In this document: one piece after another, positions 17,804-25,204 of the stretch
How the letters are laid out: the number at the start of each line of letters is the position of its first letter
Numbering within the stretch: position 1 is the stretch's first letter
Source of the DNA: DATCJU01 sp036562635
GTDB lineage: Bacteria; Actinomycetota; Actinomycetes; Mycobacteriales; Pseudonocardiaceae
Direction of reading: 5' to 3'
DNA length: 64,000 nt
Assembly: GCA_036562635.1 (NCBI GenBank)
Contig: DATCJU010000040.1
Span: 28,833-92,832, forward strand
The notes under the pieces: generated by a model
What the model was told of the DNA's origin: nothing
Databases searched by the model: none
What the model saw: the letters and a program-made list of their open reading frames with translations, nothing else
Position numbers and translations under genes: made by a program

Positions 17804-17821
17804 TTGTGAAAGGGTTCACGA
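17804..17821. promoter_or_regulatory. Rex-type operator at the menJ leader
   Basis: TTGTGAAAGGGTTCACGA carries the inverted repeat GTGAA-N4-TTCAC and matches the Rex operator TTGTGAANNNNTTCACAA at 13 of 14 fixed positions. It lies 12-29 bases upstream of the menJ GTG and touches the AAGGAGG ribosome site, so bound Rex should block expression. Confidence 0.7.
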
Positions 17822-17906
17822 AGTTCGTTCGGCGAGTCTAACCGTTGCCTTCCCCCGGACAGGCGATGCGGCAGCCCGTCCGGACGGAGGACACCCCGCC
17901 CTGCGA

Positions 17907-18593
17907 TCAGGGCCTGACCGCGCGGTGCAACGCCACGATGCCGAAGGTCAGGTTGCGCCAGGCCACGTCCTCCCAGCCGGCGTCGTGGATCATCTCCGCC
18001 AGTTCCCGCTGGTTCGGCCAGGCCCGGATCGACTCCGCCAGGTACTCGTAGGCCTCCGGGTTCGAGGAGACCCGGCGAGCGACCCACGGCAGGGCACGCA
18101 TCAGGTAGTTGACGTACACCGCGCGGAACGGCCGCCAGGTGGGGAGGGAGAACTCACACACCACCAGCCGCCCACCCGGCCGGGTCACCCGCGCCATCTC
18201 CCGCAGCGCGGCCTCGGGGTCGACGATGTTGCGCAGCCCGAACGAGATGCACACCGCGTCGAAGCTGGCGTCCGCGAACGGCAGCCTCAACGCGTCCGCG
18301 GCCACCATGGGCACACCCCGGCGCAACCCCTGGCGCAGCATGCCCAGGGAGAAGTCCGCGGCCACACACCACGCCCCCGAGCTGGCCAGCTCGGCGGTGG
18401 ACACCGCGGTCCCCGCGGCCAGGTCCAGTACCCGTTCCCCCGGCCGCAGATCCAGTGCCATCGCCGTCCTGGTACGCCAACGCCGGTCCTGTCCCAGGGA
18501 CAGCACCGTGTTGGTCAGGTCGTAGCGACGCGCCACACCGTCGAACATCTCCGCGACTGCGCGAGGGTTCTTGTCCAAATCGGCCCTGGCCAC
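17907..18593 (-). CDS. menG: Demethylmenaquinone methyltransferase
   Basis: UbiE/MenG family, 228 residues, which adds the ring methyl group in the last step of menaquinone synthesis using S-adenosylmethionine. It shows VAEMFDGVARRYDLTN at the N-terminus, the SAM motif VLDLAAGTA, and SFGLRNIVDPEAALREM. The GTG at 18591-18593 has no Shine-Dalgarno but a TACCCT hexamer six bases upstream, suggesting a leaderless transcript. menJ follows on the same strand after about 115 bases containing the Rex-type site. Confidence 0.93.
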   Translation of the reverse strand: MARADLDKNPRAVAEMFDGVARRYDLTNTVLSLGQDRRWRTRTAMALDLRPGERVLDLAAGTAVSTAELASSGAWCVAADFSLGMLRQGLRRGVPMVAADALRLPFADASFDAVCISFGLRNIVDPEAALREMARVTRPGGRLVVCEFSLPTWRPFRAVYVNYLMRALPWVARRVSSNPEAYEYLAESIRAWPNQRELAEMIHDAGWEDVAWRNLTFGIVALHRAVRP

Positions 18594-18599
18594 GGGTGC

Positions 18600-18605
18600 A
18601 GGGTA
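18600..18605 (-). promoter_or_regulatory. Possible leaderless -10 element of menG
   Basis: On the minus strand TACCCT is followed by six bases and the GTG start, the same layout as at menF (23632-23644). A TTCGCG hexamer 16 bases upstream is a weak -35 candidate. Inferred from spacing only. Confidence 0.45.
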
Positions 18606-18721
18606 CGTCGTCCCCGATGGGCGCGAACGCGGTGCCCGGTCGCTCGGCCCCCGCCCGGGGCCGTACCGGGGCACGCGTCGGCCGCGGTGCCACACGGGCG
18701 GCACCGCGGCCGGGAACACCG

Positions 18722-18759
18722 GCGGGTGGTGGGGCCGCCCCGAGGCGCCCACCACCCGC
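18722..18759 (-). terminator. Strong hairpin downstream of paaE
   Basis: GCGGGTGGTGGG (18722-18733) and CCCACCACCCGC (18748-18759) form a perfect 12-bp stem with a 14-base loop, nine bases past the paaE stop. It ends the paa operon before menG. Confidence 0.75.
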
Positions 18760-18767
18760 TTCCGCGG

Positions 18768-19865
18768 TCAGGCGTCGAAGTCGACGACGACGTGCTCGCT
18801 GACCGGCAGGGCCTGGCAGGTGAGCACGAAACCGGCGTCCACCTCGTGCTGTTCCAGGGCGTAGTTGCGCCGCATCCGCACCTCGCCCTCCACGACCCGG
18901 GCCCGGCAGGTGCCACACACCCCGCCCTTGCAGGCGAACGGCAGGTCGGCGCGCACCCGCTGCGCCGCGTCCAGGATCGGCTCGTCCCGCGGCAGCATCA
19001 GCTCGGTCCTGCGCCCGTCCAGCAGCACCGCCACCTCGCTGACCGGCCCGTCCGGCGTGCGGGAGTCCTCACGGCGCGTCAGGGGCGGGGGCGGCTCGTC
19101 GACGTAGAACAGCTCGTGGTGCACCCGCTCGGCGGGCACACCCCGCGCGGTGAGCACCGTCTGGGCGTCCTGCACCATGCCGTACGGGCCGCACAGCCAC
19201 CACTCGTCGATGTCGTCGGCCGGCACCACGGCGTCCAGCAGGCGCCCGATCCGGTCGGCGTCCAGCCGACCGGAGAACAGCTCGACGTCCCGCGGCTCCC
19301 GGGACAGCACGTGCACGAGCTGCAACCGGTCCCGGTAGCGGTCCTTCAGGTCCGCCAGCTCCTCGGCGAACATCACGGTGTCGGTGCGCCGGTTGCCGTA
19401 CAGCAGGCTGACCCGGTTGTCGGGGTGGGCGGCCAGCACGCTGGCCGCGATGGACAGCACCGGGGTGATACCGGACCCGGCGGCGATCATCCCGTGGTGG
19501 GCCGGCTCGTCCAGGTCCGGGCAGAAGTTCCCCAGCGGGGGCAGCACCTCCACCACGTCACCGGGACGTACCTGGTCCACCAGCCAGCAGGAGAACAGCC
19601 CGCCCTCCACGCGGCGCACACCGATCCGGGGGGCGGCTCCGGCGGGGGCGCAGATCGAGTAGGAGCGGCGCTCCTCCCGGCCGTCCACCGTCCGGCGCAG
19701 GGTCAGGTACTGGCCGGGACGGAAGGCGAACTCCTCGGCGAGCTCGTCCGGCACGGCGAAGGTGACGGCCACGGCGTCCGGGGTCAGCCGATCCACCCGG
19801 GACACGGTCAGCGGGTGGAACGCACGCCGACGGACCTTGAGTCGAACAGGAGCGGGAGCGGCCAC
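18768..19865 (-). CDS. paaE: Phenylacetyl-CoA 1,2-epoxidase reductase subunit PaaE
   Basis: 365 residues. The flavodoxin-reductase part shows FAD motif RSYSICAP and NADPH-side GSGITPVLSI. A C-terminal plant-type ferredoxin carries the 2Fe-2S ligands CKGGVCGTC and a final C in VLTCQALP. It passes electrons from NADPH to the PaaA di-iron centre. The GTG at 19863-19865 has AAGGAG eight bases upstream, inside the end of paaD; two bases separate the genes. It is the last gene of paaABCDE. Confidence 0.95.
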   Translation of the reverse strand: MAAPAPVRLKVRRRAFHPLTVSRVDRLTPDAVAVTFAVPDELAEEFAFRPGQYLTLRRTVDGREERRSYSICAPAGAAPRIGVRRVEGGLFSCWLVDQVRPGDVVEVLPPLGNFCPDLDEPAHHGMIAAGSGITPVLSIAASVLAAHPDNRVSLLYGNRRTDTVMFAEELADLKDRYRDRLQLVHVLSREPRDVELFSGRLDADRIGRLLDAVVPADDIDEWWLCGPYGMVQDAQTVLTARGVPAERVHHELFYVDEPPPPLTRREDSRTPDGPVSEVAVLLDGRRTELMLPRDEPILDAAQRVRADLPFACKGGVCGTCRARVVEGEVRMRRNYALEQHEVDAGFVLTCQALPVSEHVVVDFDA

Positions 19866-19867
19866 CT

Positions 19868-20398
19868 TCAGATCTCCTTGACGTGCTCGAACGGCTCGGC
19901 GCAGTCGGTGCAGCGGCGCAGCGCCTTGCACGCGGTGGCCCCGAACCGGGACAGTTCCACGGTGTTGGGCGAGCCGCAACGCGGGCAGCGCACGGTGGCC
20001 GACGGCGGCTCCAGACGCAGGGGCACCGGCCCCGCCGGGCGCGGTCCGATCCGCCGCGGCGGCGCCACCCCGTGCTCGGCCAGCTTGCGCCGGCCCTCCT
20101 CGCTGATCCAGTCGGTGGTCCACGGCGGGTACAGCACGGTGCGGACCTCGACGTCGGGGAAACCGGCGGCGGTGAGCCTGGACCGCAGCTCGTCCCGCAT
20201 CGCCTCCAGCGCCGGGCAGCCGGAGTAGGTGGGGGTGATGGTGACCACCACCCGACCGTCCTCGGCGACCGTGACGTCACGCAGCACCCCGAGATCGGCC
20301 AGGGTGAGCACCGGCAGCTCCGGGTCGAGCACCTGCTCGGCGATCTCGCGTGCCCGGGCCTGTGCGCCGGCGGTGGCGGCACCCGACGGCGGGGTCAT
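19868..20398 (-). CDS. paaD: Phenylacetyl-CoA epoxidase assembly protein PaaD
   Basis: 176 residues. The N-terminal MIP18/DUF59 domain has VLDPELPVLTLADLGVLRDV and TPTYSGCPALEAM, as expected for an iron-sulphur or di-iron maturation factor. A C-terminal zinc-ribbon-like part has CPRCGS and CTDC. PaaD is needed for an active epoxidase complex. The ATG at 20396-20398 overlaps the paaC stop (TGATG). Confidence 0.94.
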   Translation of the reverse strand: MTPPSGAATAGAQARAREIAEQVLDPELPVLTLADLGVLRDVTVAEDGRVVVTITPTYSGCPALEAMRDELRSRLTAAGFPDVEVRTVLYPPWTTDWISEEGRRKLAEHGVAPPRRIGPRPAGPVPLRLEPPSATVRCPRCGSPNTVELSRFGATACKALRRCTDCAEPFEHVKEI

Positions 20399-21375
20399 CA
20401 CCACACCCCCTCCGGGTGCGAGCGGGCGATGTGCTGCATCTCGGCCAGCACGTAGCCCAGCGCCTCGGTGTGGATGCCGTCCCGGCCGCCCCGGCCGTCC
20501 ACCAGGGCCAGCGGACCGATCTCCGGACGCGACAGACCGCCCGCGGTGAGCACCTGGTCCAGCACGGCGTTCACGTCGGCACGCAGCGCCGCGGGGTCCA
20601 CGGCCACCCCGGCCTCGGCCAGGCGCAGCTCCACCGGGTGCGGGGTGAACAGCTCCTCCAGGAACGGCCACACCCGCTCCAGGCCGGCCTGCATCCGCTG
20701 GTGCGAGACCTCGGTGCCGTCGCCGAGCCGCACCGTCCACTGGGCCGCGTGGTCCCGGTGGTAGGCCAGCTCCTTGACGCCCTTGGCGGCCACCGCCGCG
20801 AGCACCGGGTCCCGGCTGGCCACCAGCCGCTCGAACAGGGCCAGGCGCCAGCTGGAGAACACGAGCATCCGGGCGATGGTGCTGGCGAAGTCACCACCGG
20901 GGCCGGGGCCGCAGTCGATCTCCACCAGTCGTACGTTCCGGAACTCGTTCTCGTTCCGGAAGTAGGCCAGGGCGTCCTCGTCCGGCACGTGCGCCGCCAT
21001 CCCGGTCGGCCGCACCGCGGGGTGCACCTCCGCGGCCCTGGTCAGCAGCAGCCGGGCCTGGCCGAGCAGATCGAGGCCGATGTTGGCCAGCGCGACGTCC
21101 TCCTCCAGCTCGGGAGCACGCGAGCACCACTCGCAGGTGCGCTGGGCCATGATCAGCGCGTCGTCGGCCAGCATCAGGCAGTAAGTGGCCAGGTCGGCGG
21201 GGTCCACGGCCTCGGGCACCGCGTGGTCGACACCGGCCATGGCGTCGTGGAACCCGGTCCCGAACGCCCAGTGCGCACTGTCGTCGTGGGAGTGCTCCTC
21301 GACCAGGGCCACGTAGGCACTGTCGTGCTGGTCGGCCTCCACGCTCGTGGTCGGCCGCTGCTTCTCAACGGTCAT
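20398..21375 (-). CDS. paaC: Phenylacetyl-CoA epoxidase structural subunit PaaC
   Basis: 325 residues, ferritin-like helical bundle that pairs with PaaA but lacks the catalytic iron. Family stretches include CLMLADDALIMAQRTCEWC, ANIGLDLLGQARLLL, and GVKELAYHRDHAAQW. A histidine- and acid-rich N-terminal 30 residues precede the core. It starts at the ATG 21373-21375, 13 bases after paaB. The product adds an epoxide to phenylacetyl-CoA, the committed step of aerobic phenylacetate breakdown. Confidence 0.95.
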   Translation of the reverse strand: MTVEKQRPTTSVEADQHDSAYVALVEEHSHDDSAHWAFGTGFHDAMAGVDHAVPEAVDPADLATYCLMLADDALIMAQRTCEWCSRAPELEEDVALANIGLDLLGQARLLLTRAAEVHPAVRPTGMAAHVPDEDALAYFRNENEFRNVRLVEIDCGPGPGGDFASTIARMLVFSSWRLALFERLVASRDPVLAAVAAKGVKELAYHRDHAAQWTVRLGDGTEVSHQRMQAGLERVWPFLEELFTPHPVELRLAEAGVAVDPAALRADVNAVLDQVLTAGGLSRPEIGPLALVDGRGGRDGIHTEALGYVLAEMQHIARSHPEGVW

Positions 21376-21388
21376 GGGGCACCGCCTC

Positions 21389-21685
21389 TTACAGGTGCGG
21401 GACGTCGTCGGGAATGGCGTAGAACGTGGGGTGGCGGTACACCTTGTCCCCGCTGGGCGAGAAGAACGGGTCCTTCTCGTCCGGGCTGGACGCGGTGATC
21501 GCGTCGGCCGGTACCACCCAGATGCTCACGCCTTCGTTGCGCCGGGTGTACAGGTCACGCGCGTTGCGCAGCGCCATCTCGGCGTCGGGGGCGTGCAGCG
21601 AGCCCACGTGCACGTGGTTCAGCCCGCGCTTGCCCCGGACGAAAACCTCCCACAGCGGCCAGGACGACCGCACGGACTCGCTCAT
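21389..21685 (-). CDS. paaB: Phenylacetyl-CoA epoxidase subunit PaaB
   Basis: 98 residues, the full length of the family. Signatures are WEVFVRGKRGLNHVHVGSLH, ALRNARDLYTRRNEGVSIWVV and the PSGDKVYRHPTFY tail. PaaB bridges two PaaAC units and is needed for activity. The ATG at 21683-21685 follows AGGAACGAAAGG. The 157-base gap to paaA shows no gene and no clear promoter. Confidence 0.95.
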   Translation of the reverse strand: MSESVRSSWPLWEVFVRGKRGLNHVHVGSLHAPDAEMALRNARDLYTRRNEGVSIWVVPADAITASSPDEKDPFFSPSGDKVYRHPTFYAIPDDVPHL

Positions 21686-21842
21686 GCCGTTCCCTTTCGT
21701 TCCTCCTGGCGGAGTACCCGCATCCCGACCACGACGAGCCGAGCTCCGCCGGCACGGCTCACGTGACCCCTGTTGCTGTGCGGGACACCCGCATCCGGGC
21801 GGCGGCCCCGGGCGAAGGCTCCACGGGCTCCGCCGACGTGGT

Positions 21843-22820
21843 TCACGCGACCTCCTGCTGGGCCCGCCGAGCACGCTTGGCGGCGTACGCGGCGGCTGCC
21901 TCGCGCACCCACGCGCCCTCCTCGTAGGCCCGGCGACGGTGGGCGATGCGCTGGGCGTTGCACGGCCCGTTGCCGGAGACGACCCGCCAGAACTCGTCCC
22001 AGTCGGGCTGGCCGAAGTCGTAGTGCCCCCGCTCGGGGTTCCAGCGCAGCTCGGGGTCGGGCAGGGTCACGCCGAGCGCCTCGGCCTGCGGCACGGTCAT
22101 GTCGACGAACTTCTGGCGCAGCTCGTCGTTGGTGTGCCGCTTGATCCGCCACTTCATGGACTGGGCGGTGTTCGGGGAGGCGTCGTCCGGCGGACCGAAC
22201 ATCATCAGCGACGGCCACCACCAGCGGTTCACCGCGTCCTGCACCATGGCGCGCTGCTCCTCGGTGCCGCGCATCATGGTCATCAGCAGCTCGTAGCCCT
22301 GCCGCTGGTGGAAGGACTCCTCCTTGCAGATGCGGATCATGGCGCGGGCGTAGGGCCCGTAGGAGGTGCGGCACAGCGGCACCTGGTTGCAGATGGCCGC
22401 GCCGTCGACCAGCCATCCGATCACGCCGACGTCGGCGAAGGTCAGGGTCGGGTAGTTGAAGATCGACGAGTACTTCTGCTTGCCGTCGATCAGCTTCCGG
22501 GTGAGGTCCTCACGGTCGGCGCCGAGGGTCTCGACCGCCGAGTACAGGTAGAGCCCGTGGCCGGCCTCGTCCTGCACCTTGGCCAACAGGATCGCCTTGC
22601 GTCGCAGGCTGGGCGCGCGGGTGATCCAGTTGCCCTCCGGCTGCATACCGATGATCTCGGAGTGCGCGTGCTGCGCGATCTGCCGGATCAGCGTGCGCCG
22701 ATAGCCCTCGGGCATCCAGTCCCGGGGCTCGATCCGCTGCTCGGCGTCGACGGTGCTCTGGAACCGACGCTCCAGCAGCTCCTCGTCGGGGTTTCGGACC
22801 TGGTCCTGTGCGGTTGTCAC
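21843..22820 (-). CDS. paaA: Phenylacetyl-CoA epoxidase catalytic subunit PaaA
   Basis: 325 residues, ferritin-like di-iron oxygenase. Metal-binding helices are visible around AKVQDEAGHGLYLYSA and RICKEESFHQRQGYELL. The C-terminal region has NPERGHYDFGQPDWDEFW. The GTG at 22818-22820 has GGAGG six bases upstream, giving the usual length. First gene of the paa operon; paired TGTTACA elements lie 33-71 bases upstream. No phenylacetate-CoA ligase or paa regulator is adjacent, so those functions must be encoded elsewhere. Confidence 0.95.
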   Translation of the reverse strand: MTTAQDQVRNPDEELLERRFQSTVDAEQRIEPRDWMPEGYRRTLIRQIAQHAHSEIIGMQPEGNWITRAPSLRRKAILLAKVQDEAGHGLYLYSAVETLGADREDLTRKLIDGKQKYSSIFNYPTLTFADVGVIGWLVDGAAICNQVPLCRTSYGPYARAMIRICKEESFHQRQGYELLMTMMRGTEEQRAMVQDAVNRWWWPSLMMFGPPDDASPNTAQSMKWRIKRHTNDELRQKFVDMTVPQAEALGVTLPDPELRWNPERGHYDFGQPDWDEFWRVVSGNGPCNAQRIAHRRRAYEEGAWVREAAAAYAAKRARRAQQEVA

Positions 22821-22852
22821 TGCCCACCTCCACGGATCCCGCCCAACTGCGA

Positions 22853-22891
22853 TGTTACACATGAAGCGCAGATCCGGGCAGAAGTGTTACA
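22853..22891. repeat. Paired TGTTACA heptamers upstream of paaA (possible operator)
   Basis: TGTTACA occurs at 22853-22859 and 22885-22891, exactly 32 bp apart (about three helical turns). The flanks GATGTTACAC and GTGTTACATC also form an inverted repeat with one mismatch pair. The site sits just upstream of the paaA ribosome site, where a repressor of the paa operon could bind. Function inferred. Confidence 0.5.
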
Positions 22892-23073
22892 TCCAACCTC
22901 CGACCTGCGGAAGAAACGGTGACGGCTGACACGATGGGACTACCCCGGACAGCGGAGGACGCATGCCTGTTCCCTGGGCCTTCCGGGGCAACGCCAGGGT
23001 GCGGCCGTCGGCACACGACCGCAGCACGGGAAGGCGAACGGAGGAGATCAGGAAGGGAAACGGACCACGCAGG

Positions 23074-23553
23074 TCAGCGGCGTGCCACCCGGCGGGCCCA
23101 CCAGACGAGGGGGGCCAGGACACCCCACCACACCAGCAGCGCCGAGCCCACCGGGAGCAGGGTGTAGCGGACGTCCCTGCCGGCCACCCGGACCAGATCG
23201 TCCGGACGCTCGACGTCGTACTCCACCCGCACGAGCTGGCCGACCTGCAGCCCCTCCGGGTACAGCACGCCGAGCGGCGGGATGTGCACCGAGCCGTCCG
23301 GGGTGTTGTACCGCACCACGGTCCGCGGGAAGGACACCGACACCACCTCGGCGGTGGCCTCCCCCATGACCGGCGTCTCGATCGCCACGTCGTTGCGCCA
23401 GGCACCCACCACCAGCAGCCCGCACAACGCGGTGACCAGCACACCGAGACACACCAGTGCCGTCGGCAGCGCCCGTCGGATCCGGGCACGCAGAGGTACG
23501 GCACCGCTCTGGGTCTGCGCCACCGTCACGCCGGTCTCCCCCTGCTCGGACAC
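23074..23553 (-). CDS. DUF3592-like membrane protein
   Basis: 159 residues with two membrane helices (about 25-50 and 128-150) flanking an outside beta-rich domain, GEATAEVVSVSFPRTVVRYN and LQVGQLVRVEYDVERPD, as in DUF3592 proteins. Function unknown. I chose the GTG at 23551-23553 (MSEQGETG); an internal GTG eight codons later is an alternative. The frame stays open far upstream, but only as the antisense shadow of menF. It is divergent from menF, about 90 bases apart. Confidence 0.75.
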   Translation of the reverse strand: MSEQGETGVTVAQTQSGAVPLRARIRRALPTALVCLGVLVTALCGLLVVGAWRNDVAIETPVMGEATAEVVSVSFPRTVVRYNTPDGSVHIPPLGVLYPEGLQVGQLVRVEYDVERPDDLVRVAGRDVRYTLLPVGSALLVWWGVLAPLVWWARRVARR

Positions 23554-23631
23554 GCCCGCCGAATCTACTGTTCGCCCACCCACTACGGCGAGTGCCCCCG
23601 GGGCTGCCGCGTCGCCCCTGGTTCCGCGCCA

Positions 23632-23637
23632 TACCCT
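23632..23637 (+). promoter_or_regulatory. Possible leaderless -10 element of menF
   Basis: TACCCT, then CGATGG, then the GTG start at 23644. No Shine-Dalgarno precedes the start, and the same hexamer and six-base spacing are found at menG. Inferred from spacing. Confidence 0.5.
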
Positions 23638-23643
23638 CGATGG

Positions 23644-24936
23644 GTGACCACCGCTCCGTTTCCCGACCCGGATCGCGTACTCCGTGCCCGCACCCGACCG
23701 GCACAGGTCGACGAGGATCTGCTGGAGCTGCTGCCCACCCCGAGCGGGGTGGTGGCCTGGGTCCGCGGGGGCGACGGTCTGGTCGGTTGGGGCCAGGCGG
23801 CCCGTCTCGAGGTGTCGGGTCCGGAACGGTTCCGCCGCGCCGAACAGTGGTGGCGGGAGCTGCAGAACCGGATCGAGGTGCACGACGAGGTCGGCCTGCC
23901 CGGCACCGGCCCGGTGGTGTTCGCCAGCATGGCGTTCGCCGACGAGCCCGGCCACTCGGTGCTCGTGGTGCCGCGGGTGGTGGTCGGGCGGTCCGGGGGC
24001 ACCACCTGGGTCACCGAGATCACGGTCGACGAGGAGTCGGTCACGTCCACCGGTCCGGGCCGGCGACGCTCCCCGCTGATGCAGCCCGTGCAGCCGGTGC
24101 GCCGGTGCGAGACGGTGCGCTACTCGGAGGGACGGCACCCGGTCACCGCCTACCGGGAGGCGGTGCGGCGGGCGGTGGACCGGATGCGGGGTGGCGAGCT
24201 GAAGAAGGTGGTGCTGGCGCACGACCTGGTGGCCGTCGCGGACGCCCCGGTGGATCCACGGTTCCTGCTGCACAACCTGGCCGCCCGGTACCCGAGCTGC
24301 TGGGCCTTCGCGGTGGACGGCCTGGTGGGCGCCACCCCCGAGCTGCTGCTGCGTCGGGAGAACGAGGCGGTGTCCTCCCGGGTGCTGGCCGGCACCAGCT
24401 GGCCCCGGGACGGTGTGTCCACCGACGAACTGGCCCGGGCCCTGCTGTCCTCGCCCAAGAACCTGGAGGAACACGAGTACGCGGTGCGCTCGCTGGTGGA
24501 GACGCTGCAGCCGCTGTGCTCGGAACTGACCGCCCCGGCCACCCCACACGTGCTGCGGCTGCGCAACGTGCTGCACCTGGCCACCGACGTGCACGGCCGG
24601 GTGGCCGACCCGCGGACCTCGCTGTTCCGGCTGGCCGAGGCGGTGCATCCCACCGCCGCCGTGGGCGGCACCCCGCGCGAGGACGCGGTCCGACTCATCC
24701 GCGAACTGGAGGGGATGGACCGCGGGCGCTACGCCGGACCGGTCGGCTGGGTGGACGGCAACGGCGACGGTGAGCTGGGCCTCGCCCTGCGTTGCGCCCA
24801 GGTGGAGGGCCGGACGGTCCGCCTGTTCGCCGGGTGCGGCATCGTCGCCGACTCCGATCCCGAGACCGAGGTCCGGGAGGCCGCGGCCAAGCTCGTCCCG
24901 ATGCGGGACGCCCTGGAGGGTGTCGACCGGGCCTGA
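23644..24936 (+). CDS. menF: Isochorismate synthase
   Basis: 430 residues, chorismate-binding family. It converts chorismate to isochorismate, the entry to menaquinone. Motifs in order: AVDGLVGATPELLL, VLAGTSWPRDG, HEYAVRSLVETL, VHPTAAVGGTPR and FAGCGIVADSDPE. It could instead serve a catechol siderophore, but menD, menB, menE and menA within 10 kb favour menaquinone. The GTG at 23644-23646 is supported by a TACCCT element six bases upstream. Confidence 0.9.
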   Translation: MTTAPFPDPDRVLRARTRPAQVDEDLLELLPTPSGVVAWVRGGDGLVGWGQAARLEVSGPERFRRAEQWWRELQNRIEVHDEVGLPGTGPVVFASMAFADEPGHSVLVVPRVVVGRSGGTTWVTEITVDEESVTSTGPGRRRSPLMQPVQPVRRCETVRYSEGRHPVTAYREAVRRAVDRMRGGELKKVVLAHDLVAVADAPVDPRFLLHNLAARYPSCWAFAVDGLVGATPELLLRRENEAVSSRVLAGTSWPRDGVSTDELARALLSSPKNLEEHEYAVRSLVETLQPLCSELTAPATPHVLRLRNVLHLATDVHGRVADPRTSLFRLAEAVHPTAAVGGTPREDAVRLIRELEGMDRGRYAGPVGWVDGNGDGELGLALRCAQVEGRTVRLFAGCGIVADSDPETEVREAAAKLVPMRDALEGVDRA

Positions 24937-25139
24937 ACCCCGGCCGTCCACACGGGACCGGATCACCGGCCACGTCCACACCACCGGTGTCCGCGGTGGA
25001 CTCCCGACCTGCGCCCACACCACACCGGCCCGAACGCCTCCCACCGGCCCTACCGGAAACCGTCGCCCCCGCCGTGGGGAGAACCGGTGTGATCGACGGG
25101 CGCGCACCTGGGACGTCGGCCGTGGGCGTCCGACACCAT

Positions 25140-25172
25140 CCGCCCGTCCGGCGACGAGCACCGGACGGGCGG
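25140..25172. terminator. Hairpin between convergent menF and M1 peptidase genes
   Basis: CCGCCCGTCCGG (25140-25151) and CCGGACGGGCGG (25161-25172) form a perfect 12-bp stem with a 9-base loop. Lying 32 bases from the peptidase stop, it could end transcription from both sides. Confidence 0.75.
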
Positions 25173-25204
25173 GACCACGGAGATCGGGCTACGCCGTCAC
25201 CTCG

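Noticed and set aside
16284..20228. Open frame of 1314 codons on the plus strand
   Set aside because: Antisense shadow of menJ, menG and paaE in high-G+C DNA; Gln/His/Gly/Arg-rich translation without domains or ribosome site.
23554..25161. Upstream extension of the minus-strand DUF3592 gene frame
   Set aside because: The extension is antisense to menF and low in complexity; a start at 23553 fits the family.
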